From assembly GCA_011799875.1 (NCBI GenBank), contig CM022298.1, positions 496,971,180 to 497,035,179 of the forward strand: DNA of 64,000 nucleotides, in the 5' to 3' direction. Position 1 is the first letter of the stretch. The number at the start of each line of letters is the position of its first letter. Made by a program: the position numbers and the translations under genes. Shown piece by piece: positions 43,914-54,885 of the stretch. This DNA is from Thinopyrum elongatum (Eukaryota; Streptophyta; Magnoliopsida; Poales; Poaceae). Below the pieces are notes generated by a model. It was not told the origin of the DNA. It did no database searches and worked only from the letters and a program-made list of their open reading frames with translations.

Positions 43914-45490
43914 TGATGTCGCTTGAACTACGTCGGTATTTCCCCAAAGAGGAAGGGATGATGCAGCACAGCTACGGTAGGTATTTCCCTCAGTTATGAA
44001 ACCAAGGTATCAATCTAGTAGGAGAACCAAGCAACACTATGTAAATGGTGCCTACACACAAAGAACAAATACTTGCAACCCGACGCGCAAGAGGGGTTGT
44101 CAATCCCTCCACGGTAAAAAGATAGATAAATTTGTGGTAGATTGGATAAATAGATCTCGCAATAAAACAAAATAAATAAAGAAAAACTGCAGCAAGGTAT
44201 TTTTGGGTTTTTGGAAATATAGATCTAAAAATAAAAGTGGCAAATAATAGATCGGAAAGCAAATATGAAGAAGAATAGACCCGGGGGCCGTAGATTTCAC
44301 TAGTGGCTTCTCTCGAGAAAAATAGCATACGGTGGGTAAACAAATTACTGTTGGGCAATTGATAGAACTTCAAATAATTATGACGATATCCAGGCAATGA
44401 TCATTATATAGGCATCACGTCCAAGATTAGTAGACCGACTCCTGCCTCCATCTACTACTATTACTCCACACATCGACCGCTATCCAGCATGCATCTAGTG
44501 TATTAAATTCATGGAGAAACGGAGTAATGCAATAAGAACGATGACATGATGTAGACAAGATCTATTCATGTAGGAATAGACCCCATCTTGTTATCCTTAA
44601 TGGCAACGATCAATACGTGTCTTGCTGCCCCTTCTGTCACTGGGAAAGAACGCCGCACGACCGAACCCATCACAGAGCACATCTTCCCATGGCAAGAAAA
44701 ATCGATCTAGTCGGCCTAACTAAACCAAAGATTCGAAGAAGAAATACGAGGCTATAAGTAATCATGCATATAAGAGATCAAAATAAGACTCAAATAACTT
44801 TCATGGATAAAATAGATCTGATCGTAAACTCAAAGTTCATCGGATCCCAACAAACACACCGCAAAAAGAGTTACATCAAATGAATCTGCAAGAGACCATT
44901 GTATTGAGAATCAAAAGAGAGAGAGGAAGCCATCTAGCTACTAACTACGGACCCGTAGGTCTACAATGAACTACTCACGCATCATCGGAGAGGTACCAAT
45001 GAGGATGATGAACCCTTCTGTGATGGTGTCTAGATTGGATCTGGTGGTTCTGGAACTTGCGGCGGCTGGAATTGTGTTTCGTCGACTCCCCTAGGGTTTT
45101 TGGATTTTCGGGGTATTTATAGAGCAAAGAGGCGGTGCGGGAGGCGGCCGAGGTGGGCACAACCCACCAGGGCGCCCCTGGGCCCCCAGGCGCGCCCAGG
45201 TGGGTTGTGCTCCCCTCGGAGCCCCCCTCTGGTGCTTCTTTGGCCCAACAGGTGTCTTCTGGTCCAGAAAAAACCTCCAAAAAGTTTCGCTGCGTTTGGA
45301 CTCCGTTTGGTATTGATTTTCTGCGAAGTAAAAAACAAGCAAAAAACAGCAACTAGCACTGGGCACTATGTCGATAGGTTAGTCCCAAAAAATGGTATAA
45401 AGTTGCTATAAAATGATTGTAAAACATCCAAGAATGATAATATAACAGCATGGAACAAGCAAAAATTATAGATACATTGGAGACGTATCA
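43914..45490 (-). repeat. 5' LTR of the nested element (1577 bp)
   Basis: Plus strand TGATGTCGCTTGAAC to GGAGACGTATCA. Contains the 200-bp block missing from the partner LTR. Minus-strand TATA box CTCTATAAATACCC at 45111-45124. Minus-strand frames 44975-45366 and plus frames here are non-coding shadows repeated in both LTRs. Confidence 0.9.
45111..45124 (-). promoter_or_regulatory. TATA box in the nested element's 5' LTR
   Basis: Minus strand CTCTATAAATACCC; identical core in the other LTR at 39931-39943. Confidence 0.55.
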
Positions 45491-47107
45491 GTGATCCTAT
45501 GCCTTGGAAGACGGAGGACAAGCCTACCACATCATTAAATCCATCATCATCACCTCCAAAGAAGGAGACTTGAGTACATGGGTATGTGCACTCCCCTTGG
45601 CTTGTGCCAAGCTTGGGGGAGGTGCCCCTATATCGTATCACCATCACATCTTTACCTTTATCATTTTTCTTAGTTCGGTCCTTTTGGTTATATCATTACC
45701 TAGTAGAGTAAAAAAATAGTATGATCCAGTTTTGAGTTTTGCTTTGTGATCTATCTATGTAATCGAGCCCGAGAGTTATATAATAAATATTAGTTTTGAG
45801 TTGAGGGCTTTTCTTTCTTGCTTTGATAATGAAAAGGAAAGAGAATAAAAGAAATAAAAAGATTATATAGTAATCTTATGGAGAGTGATGACTTCACATA
45901 TAAGAAGTATGTCGCATGAAATTTGTTGAGAGTTGACAAACATAGTATTGGTCATTGTTCCAATTAATAAGAAGTAATAAAGAAAGAGAGGTTTCACATA
46001 TAAATACACTATTTTGGACATCTTTTGTGATTGTGAGCACTCATTAAAATATTATATGCTAAAAGGTTGATGTTGGACAAGGAAGACAACATAATGGGTT
46101 ATGTTTTCTTATATCCGAATAGAAGTTATATTGTCATGGATCCTCCAACATGTTGAGTTTGCTTCTCATCCTATGCTAGCCAAATCTTCTGCACCAAGTA
46201 GAGATACTACTTGTGCATCCAAAATCCCTTAACCCAGTTTTGCCATGAGTGTCCACCATACCTACCTATGGATTGAGTAAGATCCTTCAAGTAGGTTGTC
46301 ATCGGTGCAAGCAATAAAAATTGCTCTCTAAATATGTATGATCTTTTAGTGTGAGGAAAATAAGCTTTATACGAACTTGTGATATGGAAGAAATAAAAGT
46401 GATGGACTGCATAATAAAGTTCTTTATCACAAGCGGCAATATAAACTGACATTCTTTTGCATTAAGATTTTGTGCATCCAACCATAAAAGCGCATGACAA
46501 CCTCTGCTTCCCTCTGCGAAGGGCCTATCTTTTATTTTACCTCCTACCTTTATACAAGAGTCATGGTGATCTTCACCTTTCCTTTTATATTTTCTCTTTT
46601 TGGCAAGCACTATGTGTTGGGGAAGATCCAGACATATATATCCACTCGGATGTAGGTGTTCATAAATTATTATTGTTGACGTTACCCTTGAGGTAAATTG
46701 TTGGGAGGCGAAACTATAAGCCCCTGTCTTCCTATGTGTCTGACTGAAGCTTTGATCTCATAATTATCGCATGAGTGTTAGCAATTATGAAAGATTAAAT
46801 GATGGTTGAGTATGTGAACTTGCTGAATAAAAGCTCTTACATTGACTCTTTCCGGTGTTATGATAAATTGCAATTGCTTCAATGACCGAGATCATAGTTT
46901 GTTAGTTTTTAATAAAGTTTCCTATTCATACTTTACCTTGTGAACGAGTTGTCACTTTAGCATAAGAAGTTATATGACAATGTATTGTTGTTCTAAAACT
47001 ATGATCATGATGCCCTCATGTCTGTATTTTATTTTATCGACACCTCTATCTCTAAACATGTGGACATGATTATTGATTTCGGCTTTCGCTTGAGGACAAG
47101 CGAGGTC
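45491..47107 (+). other. Non-coding 3' region of the Athila-type element
   Basis: Continuation of the Athila-type interior after the nested element. No gene. Contains an internal purine tract CCAAGCTTGGGGGAGG at 45607-45622 and sequence resembling, in reverse, the nested element's 3' part. Confidence 0.65.
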
Positions 47108-47122
47108 TAAGCTTGGGGGAGT
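47108..47122 (+). other. Polypurine tract of the Athila-type element
   Basis: TAAGCTTGGGGGAGT abuts the 3' LTR start TGATACG. Confidence 0.75.
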
Positions 47123-48645
47123 TGATACGTCCATTTTGCATCATGCGTTTATGTTGATATTTATTGCATTATGGGCTGTTATTTCACATTATGGTACAAT
47201 ACTTATGTCTTTTCTCTCTTATTTTACAAGGTTTACACAAAAAAGGAGAATGCCGGCAGCTGAAATTCTGGACCGGAAAGGAGCAAATTTGAGATACCTA
47301 TTCTGCATAACTCCAAAGGTCCTGAAACTTTACGGAGAATTATTTTGGAATATATAAAAAATATTGGGCAAAGAAACTACAGAGGGAGTCCCACCAAGTG
47401 GCCACAAGCCTGGGGGGCTCGCCCTACCCCCCAGGGCGCGCCCCCAGGGCTTGTGGACCCCCTGGCCATCGTCTGGTACCCCTCTTCTGCTATATGAGAA
47501 GTTTTGACCTAGAAAAAATAAGACGGAAGCTTTCGGGATGAAGCGCCGCCGTCTCGATGCAGAACGTGGGCAGGAGCAATCTAGGGCTCCGGCAGAGCGA
47601 TTCTGCCGGGGAAACTTCCCTCCCGGAGGGGGAAATCGAAGCCATCGTCATCACCAATGATCTTCTCATCGAGGGAGGGTCACTCTTCATCAACATCTTC
47701 ACCAGCACCATCTCCTCTCAAACCCTAGTTCATCTCTCGTATTCAATCTTTGTCTCAAAACCTCAGATTGGTACCTGTGGGTTGCTAGTAGTGTTGATTA
47801 CTCTTCGTAGTTGATGCTAGTTGGTTTATTTGGTGAAAGATCTTATGTTCAGATCCCTAATGATATTCAATACCCCTCTAATCTTGAACATGAACATGCT
47901 TTGTGAGTAGTTACATTTGTTCCTGAGGACATGGGAGAAGTCTTGTTATAAGTAATCATGTGAATTTGGTATTCGTTCGATATTTTGATGAGATGTATAT
48001 TGTCTTTCCTCTAGTGGTGTTATGTGAACGTCGACTACATGACACTTCACCATGATTTGGGCCTAGAGGAAGGCATTGGGAAGTAATAAGTAGATGATGG
48101 GTTGCTAGAGTGGCAGAAGCTTAAACCCTAGTTTATGTGTTGCTTCGTAAGGGGCTGATTTGGATCCACATGTTTCATGCTATGGTTAGATTTACCTTAA
48201 TTCTTCTTTCGTAGTTGCGGATGCTTGCGAGAGGGGTTAATCATAAGAGGGAGGCTTGTCCAAGTAAGGACAGCACCCAAGCACTGGTCCACCCACATAT
48301 CAAATTATCAAAGTAACGAACGCGAATCATATGAGCATGATGAAAACTAACTTGACAGTAATTCCTATGTGTCATCGGGAGCGCTTTGCTTTATATAAGA
48401 GTTCATCCAGGCTTATCCTTTGCTACAAAAAGGATTGGGCCACCTTGCTGCACCTTTGCTACACTTGTTACTTGTTACCCATTACGAATTATCTTATCAC
48501 CAAACTATCTGTTACCGATAATTTCAGTGCTTGCAGAAAATACCTTGCTGAAAACCGCTTGTCATTTCCTTCTGCTCCTCGTTGGGTTCGACACTCTTAC
48601 TTATCGAAAGGACTACGATTGATCCCCTATACTTGTGGGTTATCA
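47123..48645 (+). repeat. 3' LTR of the Athila-type element (1523 bp)
   Basis: Starts TGATACGTCCATTTTGC, ends TGGGTTATCA. TATA box TTTATATAAG at 48390-48399. It contains short extra blocks relative to the 5' LTR, for example a GGGGGGCTCGCCCTACCCCC insertion near 47412 and about 20 bp near 48535. Confidence 0.9.
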
Positions 48646-48815
48646 GTCGTAGGGGTGGAAGCCATCAGTGCCCTCATTGTGAAGAAACGACAGTGGAGAA
48701 ACACGCGCGCCCTCGCCCGAGAGCAGAATCGGGCTCCGTGCCATGGCCGGACTACCACCAAAGGAGGAGCAGGAGGACAGCTCTGGCGACGAGCTGATCC
48801 GGCTCAATCCGTACT

Positions 48816-48820
48816 GCGTC
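48816..48820. other. Left target duplication of the Tat-type element (GCGTC)
   Basis: Identical GCGTC at 62200-62204 and a single GCGTC at the same place in Harbinger copy 1 (near 22390). Confidence 0.9.
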
Positions 48821-49727
48821 TATCGGGGAAACAACACCTATGGGATCACGTGGATCCCTTCTACGGTTCAGCAGGGAAAAAGGTATGCACCAAGAGCAGA
48901 TCCAGCGATCAACGCGAGGGATTTTTACCCAGGTTCGGGCCGCTGAGAAGCGTAAAACCCTAGTCCTGCTTTGGTGTATTGAGAGTTCTTGAGCTCTGGC
49001 TAGCTGCTACGCATGCAAACTAGGCCAGAAAGTCCAAAAAGTCCCCTCCTGTATCGCCTTGGGCCTCCTTTTATACCAAGGGGCTACCACAGTGGCGTAC
49101 AGTGCATACAGGAGGTGTAAAGCTGCTACAGTGCACATACTTATCCCTGACGTCTTAGGACAAATGCATTTAATGCACTGTTTATGTGTCCCTAACTTTA
49201 TCAGGGACGGAAACAGAGCATGTCCCGTCCGTCGCCGCCTCACCCCATCTCGACACGCATCCAGGATGACGAGGCTTGCGGGGCCAGGCTGGCAGGCTAG
49301 TTGCTGCGCTGGAGCGGTGGCAGGGCGGTGGGATCCTTGCCAGGTGCGAGTCTTGCCATGGCCTCGCAAACGTCCCCGGCAAGAATCTTGCCAGGGCCTC
49401 GCAAACGTTCCCGGCAAGGATCTTGCTGGGAACTTCGCCCTTTGGTTTTCACAAAGATCTGCATGCCACCATGCAGACGCCCCTGGATCTTGGTCTTGAC
49501 ATTGTCGATGGTGTCAGAGCTCTCAACCTCAAGGGGGATGGTCTTGCTAGGGCTTCAGCTCACAAACCATCCCGGCAAGAATCTTGCCGGGAGCCCAGCT
49601 TGTGGTCTTCTTTGGTCGTCTCGTATCTGCTTCCAGTTGTCCCCGTCAGGCCTTGCCACGGGTATGGCTGCAACTGCCCGTGCACAAGTATGGGGTACTA
49701 AAGGGCCCAAACTTTAGTACACCGATA
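48821..49727 (-). repeat. 3' LTR of the Tat-type element (907 bp)
   Basis: Plus strand TATCGGGGAAACAACACC to TTTAGTACACCGATA. The ends are mutated compared with the other LTR (TGTTGGGG and CCAACA). Repeated GGCAAGAATCTTGCCGGG palindromic blocks lie at about 49378-49440 and 49573-49592. Confidence 0.9.
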
Positions 49728-49746
49728 GGAGCCCCCGGGCCTGGGC
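49728..49746 (-). other. Polypurine tract of the Tat-type element
   Basis: Minus strand GGCCCAGGCCCGGGGGCTCC-like purine-rich stretch directly before the 3' LTR. Confidence 0.5.
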
Positions 49747-49961
49747 CACACACGGGTGCGAGGCGTTGTTGGGCTAGGCCCAAACAGTGCACGGGCACGC
49801 GTGGCAGGGGTTAACTGTTGTAATCATCCCGTCTGCTGCGCTTCCCCACAATCCGCATTGAGTGCGCGACGTGGGATACGTGTGCGGAACGGCCGCAGCA
49901 GCAGTACGCCCGCAAAGATGCTTTCACATTGAACAGTAAAGAGGCAGCCTCGCGCCTTCCC

Positions 49962-49970
49962 CATAAAAAG
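49962..49970 (+). promoter_or_regulatory. TATA-like box for the antisense ORF
   Basis: CATAAAAAG on the plus strand, about 155 bases upstream of the ATG at 50124 and outside the LTR, so the antisense ORF could have its own promoter. Confidence 0.4.
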
Positions 49971-51775
49971 AGGAATCTGCAGAGGTGCTGCTCATTTACC
50001 TCTCGCCTGTTCCAATCTAGGAACCACCGTCGTCTTCTTCCTCGAGCCTGAAACAGAGCCTCCTCATACGCCCACCGCCTCCACTCTCTCACCGTCTTTG
50101 GCCTCCCGCTCCCCTCAGTCGCCATGGTGCCCAAAGCGAGCAAGGGCAAAGAGGTGCCCAAGGCGAGCAAGGGCAAAGAGGTGCCGGAGAGCGAGCTGGT
50201 GAAGATGCGGAAGAAATACGTCGTCTTCACCCCGAGGCTCGACGCGCGCGCTCTGAAGGAGTGGTATCTGTGCATGTGGGGAAGGGCGACAAAGGGGCAC
50301 CCTGCTACCCGCGTGATCCCAGCTTCCTGCACCAAGGCTACCCCAGATAAATTCCCTTTCTTTGTCGATTACTTCTACTGCGGGCTCTGCCCTCCATTTT
50401 CTTATTTCCTCAACGACATCATGTACACATTCGGCTTCCATATCTTGGATTTTATGCTGAATGTGGTGACATGTATGTCCACCTTCACCCACCTCTGTGA
50501 GAATTTTGCCGGAGTGGTCCCCAACACAGCCCTCTTCCGCCACTACTTTCTCCCCCGCATCCAGGCAGGAGAGGCCCTTTCTGGCTGCGTCGCCTAGATC
50601 CCAAGGGCATGGAACAAGAAGACATACCTAGACGAAGTCTACCTTGAGAAGTGGGATGAATGGCGGGGCAGGTGGTGCTGGATTACGGAGGAAGATCCGC
50701 AGCCGTTCTGTATGCCCCAGCAAACGAGACCGGCCCGCGGCAATGATTGGAGCGCCCTCGACCCTCAAGACGGGGAGCTCACAATCGCAATCAACAGGAT
50801 CCACCGCCTCAAGGCTGCCGGGCTCACAATCGAGATGGTTGGCGCTGACTTCCTCCGCCACCGCATCGCCCCTCTGCAGAACAAGGGGAGACCAGCTTGG
50901 GAATATCGGAACGTAGTGGATATCATGAGGCTGCGCCCCGGTCTAAACAACAACCTGACGGTCATGCAGCACGCAGATCTCTGCCACAAGCTGTTCAGGA
51001 CCGACAGGTCGTACAAGTTGCCGGCAAGCATCATTCCCCTGTGCAACAACTCTGCTATGTCCTCAATTATCGCCATGATGCCGGTGTTCAATGCCCACGG
51101 TCTTGACGGGACTTGGGCCGAGCCATCCACGGAGCGCGCATAGGAGTTCTTCGACAACTTGTCGGAGAGGGCCATCCGGGAAGAGACGAACCTCATCCGC
51201 CCCACCACTGATGAAGGAGTGGCATATATTGCCAGCAGGGCGGAAGAGGCGGCTCTTGCCGCGGAGGCCGGCAGCGTTGGCTTCGTGGAAGACGAAGCCA
51301 GTGAAGAAGAAAACCTTGCCGAGCAGGGGGAGACTGCCAGAGAGCATGGTGGCGCAATTGCCGGGGGCTCTTCTGTCGAAGATACAGCCGAGGAGCAGCT
51401 GCATGAGGAGCCCCCAGCTCCAGAGAAGAAGAAACGTGTTCTTCAGAGAGCCATCTCCGGCGAGCCAGTCCAGCAAGCTTCCTCGAGCGAAGAGGTCCTG
51501 GCAAGAGGGCGGCCGGCAAGGCCATGCAGCGGCAAGAAGCTCAGCGGCAACCTGTGTGCCAGACAAGGCGCGCGACCGCGGCAGCAAAGAAAGCAGCGGG
51601 GCGGCTCATGTGACGGTGCCGGCAACTGGAGCAGGCTCACATCAGCCTGCCGCTCCTACCACAGCCAAGCGGCCCAGGTCCCCTCCTCCATCCCCTCGTA
51701 CGGATGCTATAGCGGAGGTCGACTTTGACCTCTCCGCTTTTAGCCTGGAAAGAGAAGAAGCTCGAAGGGAGAAGA

Positions 51776-51849
51776 GTAAGGGTCCTGGCCTACGCCTCCT
51801 TTACTTCCTGAGTTTCTAGTTTTGCTCATCTTATTTGTTTTTTGCTTAG
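51776..51849 (+). other. Possible first intron of the antisense ORF
   Basis: GAAGA|GTAAGG donor-like and TTTTTTGCTTAG|G acceptor-like sequence around a T-rich stretch. The frame across the join is not certain; an alternative acceptor is CCCCGCAG at 51863. Confidence 0.35.
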
Positions 51850-52297
51850 GTCTGTCCCCGCAGAGATACGGAGACATTGACGCAAAGGATGGCGAACAGG
51901 GCCAAGACTTCAACGGGTGACGAGCCCTCGGCGGGCACCGCAGGTGCCACGGAGACTATCATCATCAGTTCGGAGCCCAGCCCACGATGCAGCCCCCAGT
52001 CCAGCCCCCAGCGTGAGTCCACTACTCATTTCCCGCTGGCGGGCGTTGGGGTGTACATCTCCACTGCTGACCTTGCCAGGTTTGCAGGAGAAGAACAGCA
52101 ACAAGGAGAGCCACTGAGGGCTGCCCCTGATACGCTGCCTCCGTCAACCACGCCGCCCAGGGACAGATCTCTGACAAGGGCCTCCACTGACGAGCCCACT
52201 CACGTGGGGGAAGAGCCGGCAAGCACAGGCGCTGCCAGTCCCACACCGGCAACAAATGTTGCCGGGGAGGGAACCACCTCCCAACAGCTCGACGCAG

Positions 52298-52411
52298 GTG
52301 AGCCACTTGCTTCAGGGCACTTGTCATTCTTCCTGTTTAATCATTCTTCCTTTTCTTTCTGTCTTGAACTCCAACCTTGGTCTCATCTCATTTCTCCTCC
52401 TTGGCTTTCAG
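52298..52411 (+). other. Spliceosomal intron in the antisense ORF (114 bp)
   Basis: GACGCAG|GTGAGCC at the left and TTGGCTTTCAG|ACCCC at the right, with a T/C-rich tract before the acceptor. Joining keeps the frame (QLDA then DPSLAEQM). Confidence 0.7.
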
Positions 52412-54079
52412 ACCCCTCCTTGGCAGAGCAAATGGACGTCAACGTCATCATCGAGGAGCCCGCCAAGGATGCTGCCGCCGAGGCCGCCAGAGCCGCTGCT
52501 GACGAGGCCGCCAAGGACGTGCATGAAGAAGCCGCCAAGGGGTCTGCTGGGGGGGGGGGGCAGGCAAGGAGACCGACGACCGTACTGACAGCATTCCTGC
52601 TACAGGAGCGCCTAGTGCTACACCGATCCCGGAGCACCCAGTTGCCGGTGAGGCAGTTGTCGAGGATTGACAGTCAACATCCGAAGTCCCCCCCTCAAGC
52701 AGATACCTGAAGGTTGGTGACAACTTGTTTGTCTACATCCCAGGGACGGCAAGCACTGGAGCGCCAATCGAAGGAAAGACTTTTGATGAGGAAGTCATTG
52801 CCGCTGCCGGGCTCAAGATTGTTGACGAGCCGCGCGCCAGCAGCAATGGATCCAAAGAAGATCAGCTCCTCCAGGCCATGAGCGATAACTTCCAGAAGCT
52901 CCAAGCGCTTCACCGCACCCAAAAAGAGAAATTGGACCCCAGGGCAGCAGTTGTTGAAGCAGCAAAGGCGGACTTCCAAAAGCACGTCGAGCAAACGCAA
53001 GTCTGGTTTGCCAAGGCTTGGCAAGAGCTGAGGGCTGGCCGGGAGCAGCTGAGCCAAAATTGGGAAGAGCTCCTCCTAAAGCAGTCTGACATAGAGAAGG
53101 CACAGGAAAAGGCCACTCAACGGGCTGCTGCAGAAGAGGCTCGCTTAATGGAAGCCGTGTTGCGCTTGACGCCCATGAAGAGGACCTTGTCGCTCGCGAG
53201 GAGGCACTTGCCGCCAAGCTCCACGGCAAGGATAAGAAAATTGAAAAGCTTGTCACGCAGTGGACCCAAGAGCTAGAGCAGAAACACAAAGAAGCACTTG
53301 ATGCTCTGGCCTTGGACCACACTGGCAAGCTGAAGGAAACCATCAATGCCACCGAAGCTGTAGAGGCCACCAAGAACAAGCTGGCATACAAGGTGAAGAG
53401 GCTGGAGAAGGACCTGGAGGATCACGGCAAGGAGCTCTCGACACTCAAGGCTGACAAAGAGAAAACTCTGTACAACCTGGCGGAGATGCAAACCACCATA
53501 TCCGACAAGACCAAGAAACTCTTCGCAACCAGTGAATCCATCACCGATCTGGAGCTGAAGCTGACCACGATGAATGAGTCCCTTGAGAGCAGTGAGGCTC
53601 GTGAAAAGGCCTTGCTGAAAGCTCTCCAGAATGAGAAGGAGCTGCTCTAGAGCGCCGCCGCCACCTATAATGATTATGAGAAGGGCGTGAAGATCTGGAC
53701 TGAGCGCCTTATTGACGTCGCGGAAAGGCTTGCAGCACAACTGTCCACCATGGGCCTGCCGAACTTCAACTATTCTTCCGATGACACGGTGTCTCAGAGC
53801 GCCAGGCTGACCATGTTCTTCGAGGCCCTTATCGACGCCCTGAAGCTGCTCCACTCCAGCCGAGCAACCCAACTGTCCAGCGAATCCCGCAAACTTTGCC
53901 GGGCCGTCCTCCTCAAGGTGCTCACCAAAGTGGTGCACAGGAACCCCGGCATCGACCTCACCAACGTGCTCGACCGCTTGCCGAAGGACGCAGACCGCAA
54001 GGCGCTGGAAGAGCTTGTCGCGCCCATCGTCGACAAGATGGATCAAGTCAAGAGAGTTGAAGGCCAGCGCAGGGATTAG

Positions 54080-54885
54080 CCGCTTCACTTCTTCTTGCCG
54101 CCACGAATCCATGCCAAAGACAGTCTATCTTAAGTTAGAATTGTGGCGAATATTGATGTAATATAACTTGTTGTGTTTTGGATGAATGCATGTTATCTCT
54201 CTTGTCTGATTTCTCTCTGTATGGCATACGCCCTACGCTTCGTTGGGAAAAAAAACTTGCCGGTGTGCGCACCCTTGCCGCGAGCGCTTTGAGGAACGGA
54301 TCCTTAGCAGCCTGCTGGGGGTGTCACTGCCGGCAAGATACCTTGCCGTTCTCAGCGCAACCACTTAAACTGTTGAGCGGACTCGAAACAGAGTAAGGGT
54401 GCAACCGATCATGACAAGGTTCCTTCGCGTGCAGGTTTTCCATACAAGAACCGAAATCGTCCAAGGAAAATAACTTTACGTTTAAAAGAAATTTACTCAA
54501 GGTTTTGCAACTTAGCTTTTCGTTGCCGTACTCTTTCCCACAAGATGTCACTTTGAACGTCGCCCGTTGGTGTCCATACTCCATACCATCATCCCCCCCG
54601 GCAAACTTGCATGCGAGGGAGCCTCCTATCCTTTGAGAAAAAGAAAGAAGAGAAAATAGGAACATGGAACCTTGGCGGTTCATTAGTACTTGCCGGAAAC
54701 AAGCATGGTACAATATCTTGGACAAGCATGCATATAGATAAACATGGAAATCGACAAGAACTGTACAACATTTAAACTTATTCAACTACGCACAGGGTCT
54801 GCGCCTGGCTTTGTACAGAGGGTTATATGCCTTGCCGGCAAGGCTGGTACAAAAGGTGGTTGCCGGGAGGCCCGGCAACCGCACC
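54080..54885. other. Region between the convergent ends of the antisense ORF and pol
   Basis: About 800 bp with no gene. It contains AATATTGATGTAATATAAC near 54149, a possible poly(A) region for the antisense transcript, and several TTGCCGG motifs that recur through the element. Confidence 0.5.

Larger units (their letters stand above)
38933..45490 (-). mobile_element. Non-autonomous Gypsy-like LTR element nested in the Athila-type element
   Basis: Reverse orientation. LTRs at 43914-45490 (5') and 38933-40309 (3'), primer-binding site for tRNA-Asp next to the 5' LTR, polypurine tract next to the 3' LTR. The 3.6 kb interior has no gag, protease, RT or integrase, only one acidic ORF (42804-43661) and long non-coding sequence with a minisatellite. 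Primer site, purine tract (AAGCTTGGGGATGCC) and some 3' sequence (for example the CTTCCCTCTGCGAAGG motif at 40707 and 46508) are shared with the surrounding Athila-type element, which suggests it depends on that type for proteins. Confidence 0.85.
31879..48645 (+). mobile_element. Gypsy LTR retrotransposon, Athila type, with a nested LTR element
   Basis: Complete element: 5' LTR, primer-binding site complementary to the tRNA-Asp 3' end, gag, protease, RT, RNase H, integrase, a small 3' ORF, polypurine tract and 3' LTR, bounded by a 5-bp target duplication in a Harbinger element. Pol motifs (LCDLGASVS protease, FLDGYSGFSQI and VFMDDF in RT) mark the Athila lineage. The 38933-45490 interval is a later insertion in opposite orientation. 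The 5' and 3' LTRs differ at around ten sites in the first 210 bases, so the insertion is not recent. Confidence 0.92.
50124..54079 (+). pseudogene. Antisense ORF of the Tat-type element (putative gypsy type transposon domain, coiled coil), apparently spliced
   Basis: Transcribed opposite to pol. ATG at 50124 in a good context (TCGCCATGG) starts MVPKASKGKEVP. A globular region follows (FVDYFYCGLCPPFSYFLNDI, DFMLNVVTCMSTFTHLCENF, then EKWDEWRGRWCW) that resembles the putative gypsy type transposon domain common in grasses. Then come a Ser/Pro/Glu-rich part, an Ala/Glu-rich part, a long coiled coil (about 52850-53650) and a helical C-terminal domain ending in TAG 54079. A well-formed intron is at 52298-52411; another is likely near 51776-51849. 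In-frame stops are TAG at 50596-50598, 51141-51143 and 53648-53650, and TGA near 52669. Frameshifts lie near 51510, at a run of 12 G (52550-52561) and near 53155. Function unknown. Confidence 0.75.

Noticed and set aside
49007..49717. Frames of 136-146 residues repeated at 61479-62189
   Set aside because: LTR sequence of the Tat-type element; a stretch resembling ubiquitin-like words (TLEVESSDTIDNVKTKIQ type) on the minus strand looks like a short captured ubiquitin piece in the LTR, but it is only about 30 codons with surrounding palindromes, so I did not annotate a gene.
51063..51587. 174-residue minus-strand frame
   Set aside because: Opposite the plus-strand antisense-gene exon 1; no family features.
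52813..53391. 192-residue minus-strand frame rich in Ser, Ala and Leu
   Set aside because: Shadow of the plus-strand coiled coil; composition is what the reverse complement of Lys/Glu/Leu codons gives.
53273..54112. 279-residue minus-strand frame opposite the antisense ORF C-terminal part
   Set aside because: It mirrors the coiled-coil coding sequence on the plus strand and has no domain; the plus-strand frame has heptads and continues the upstream exons.
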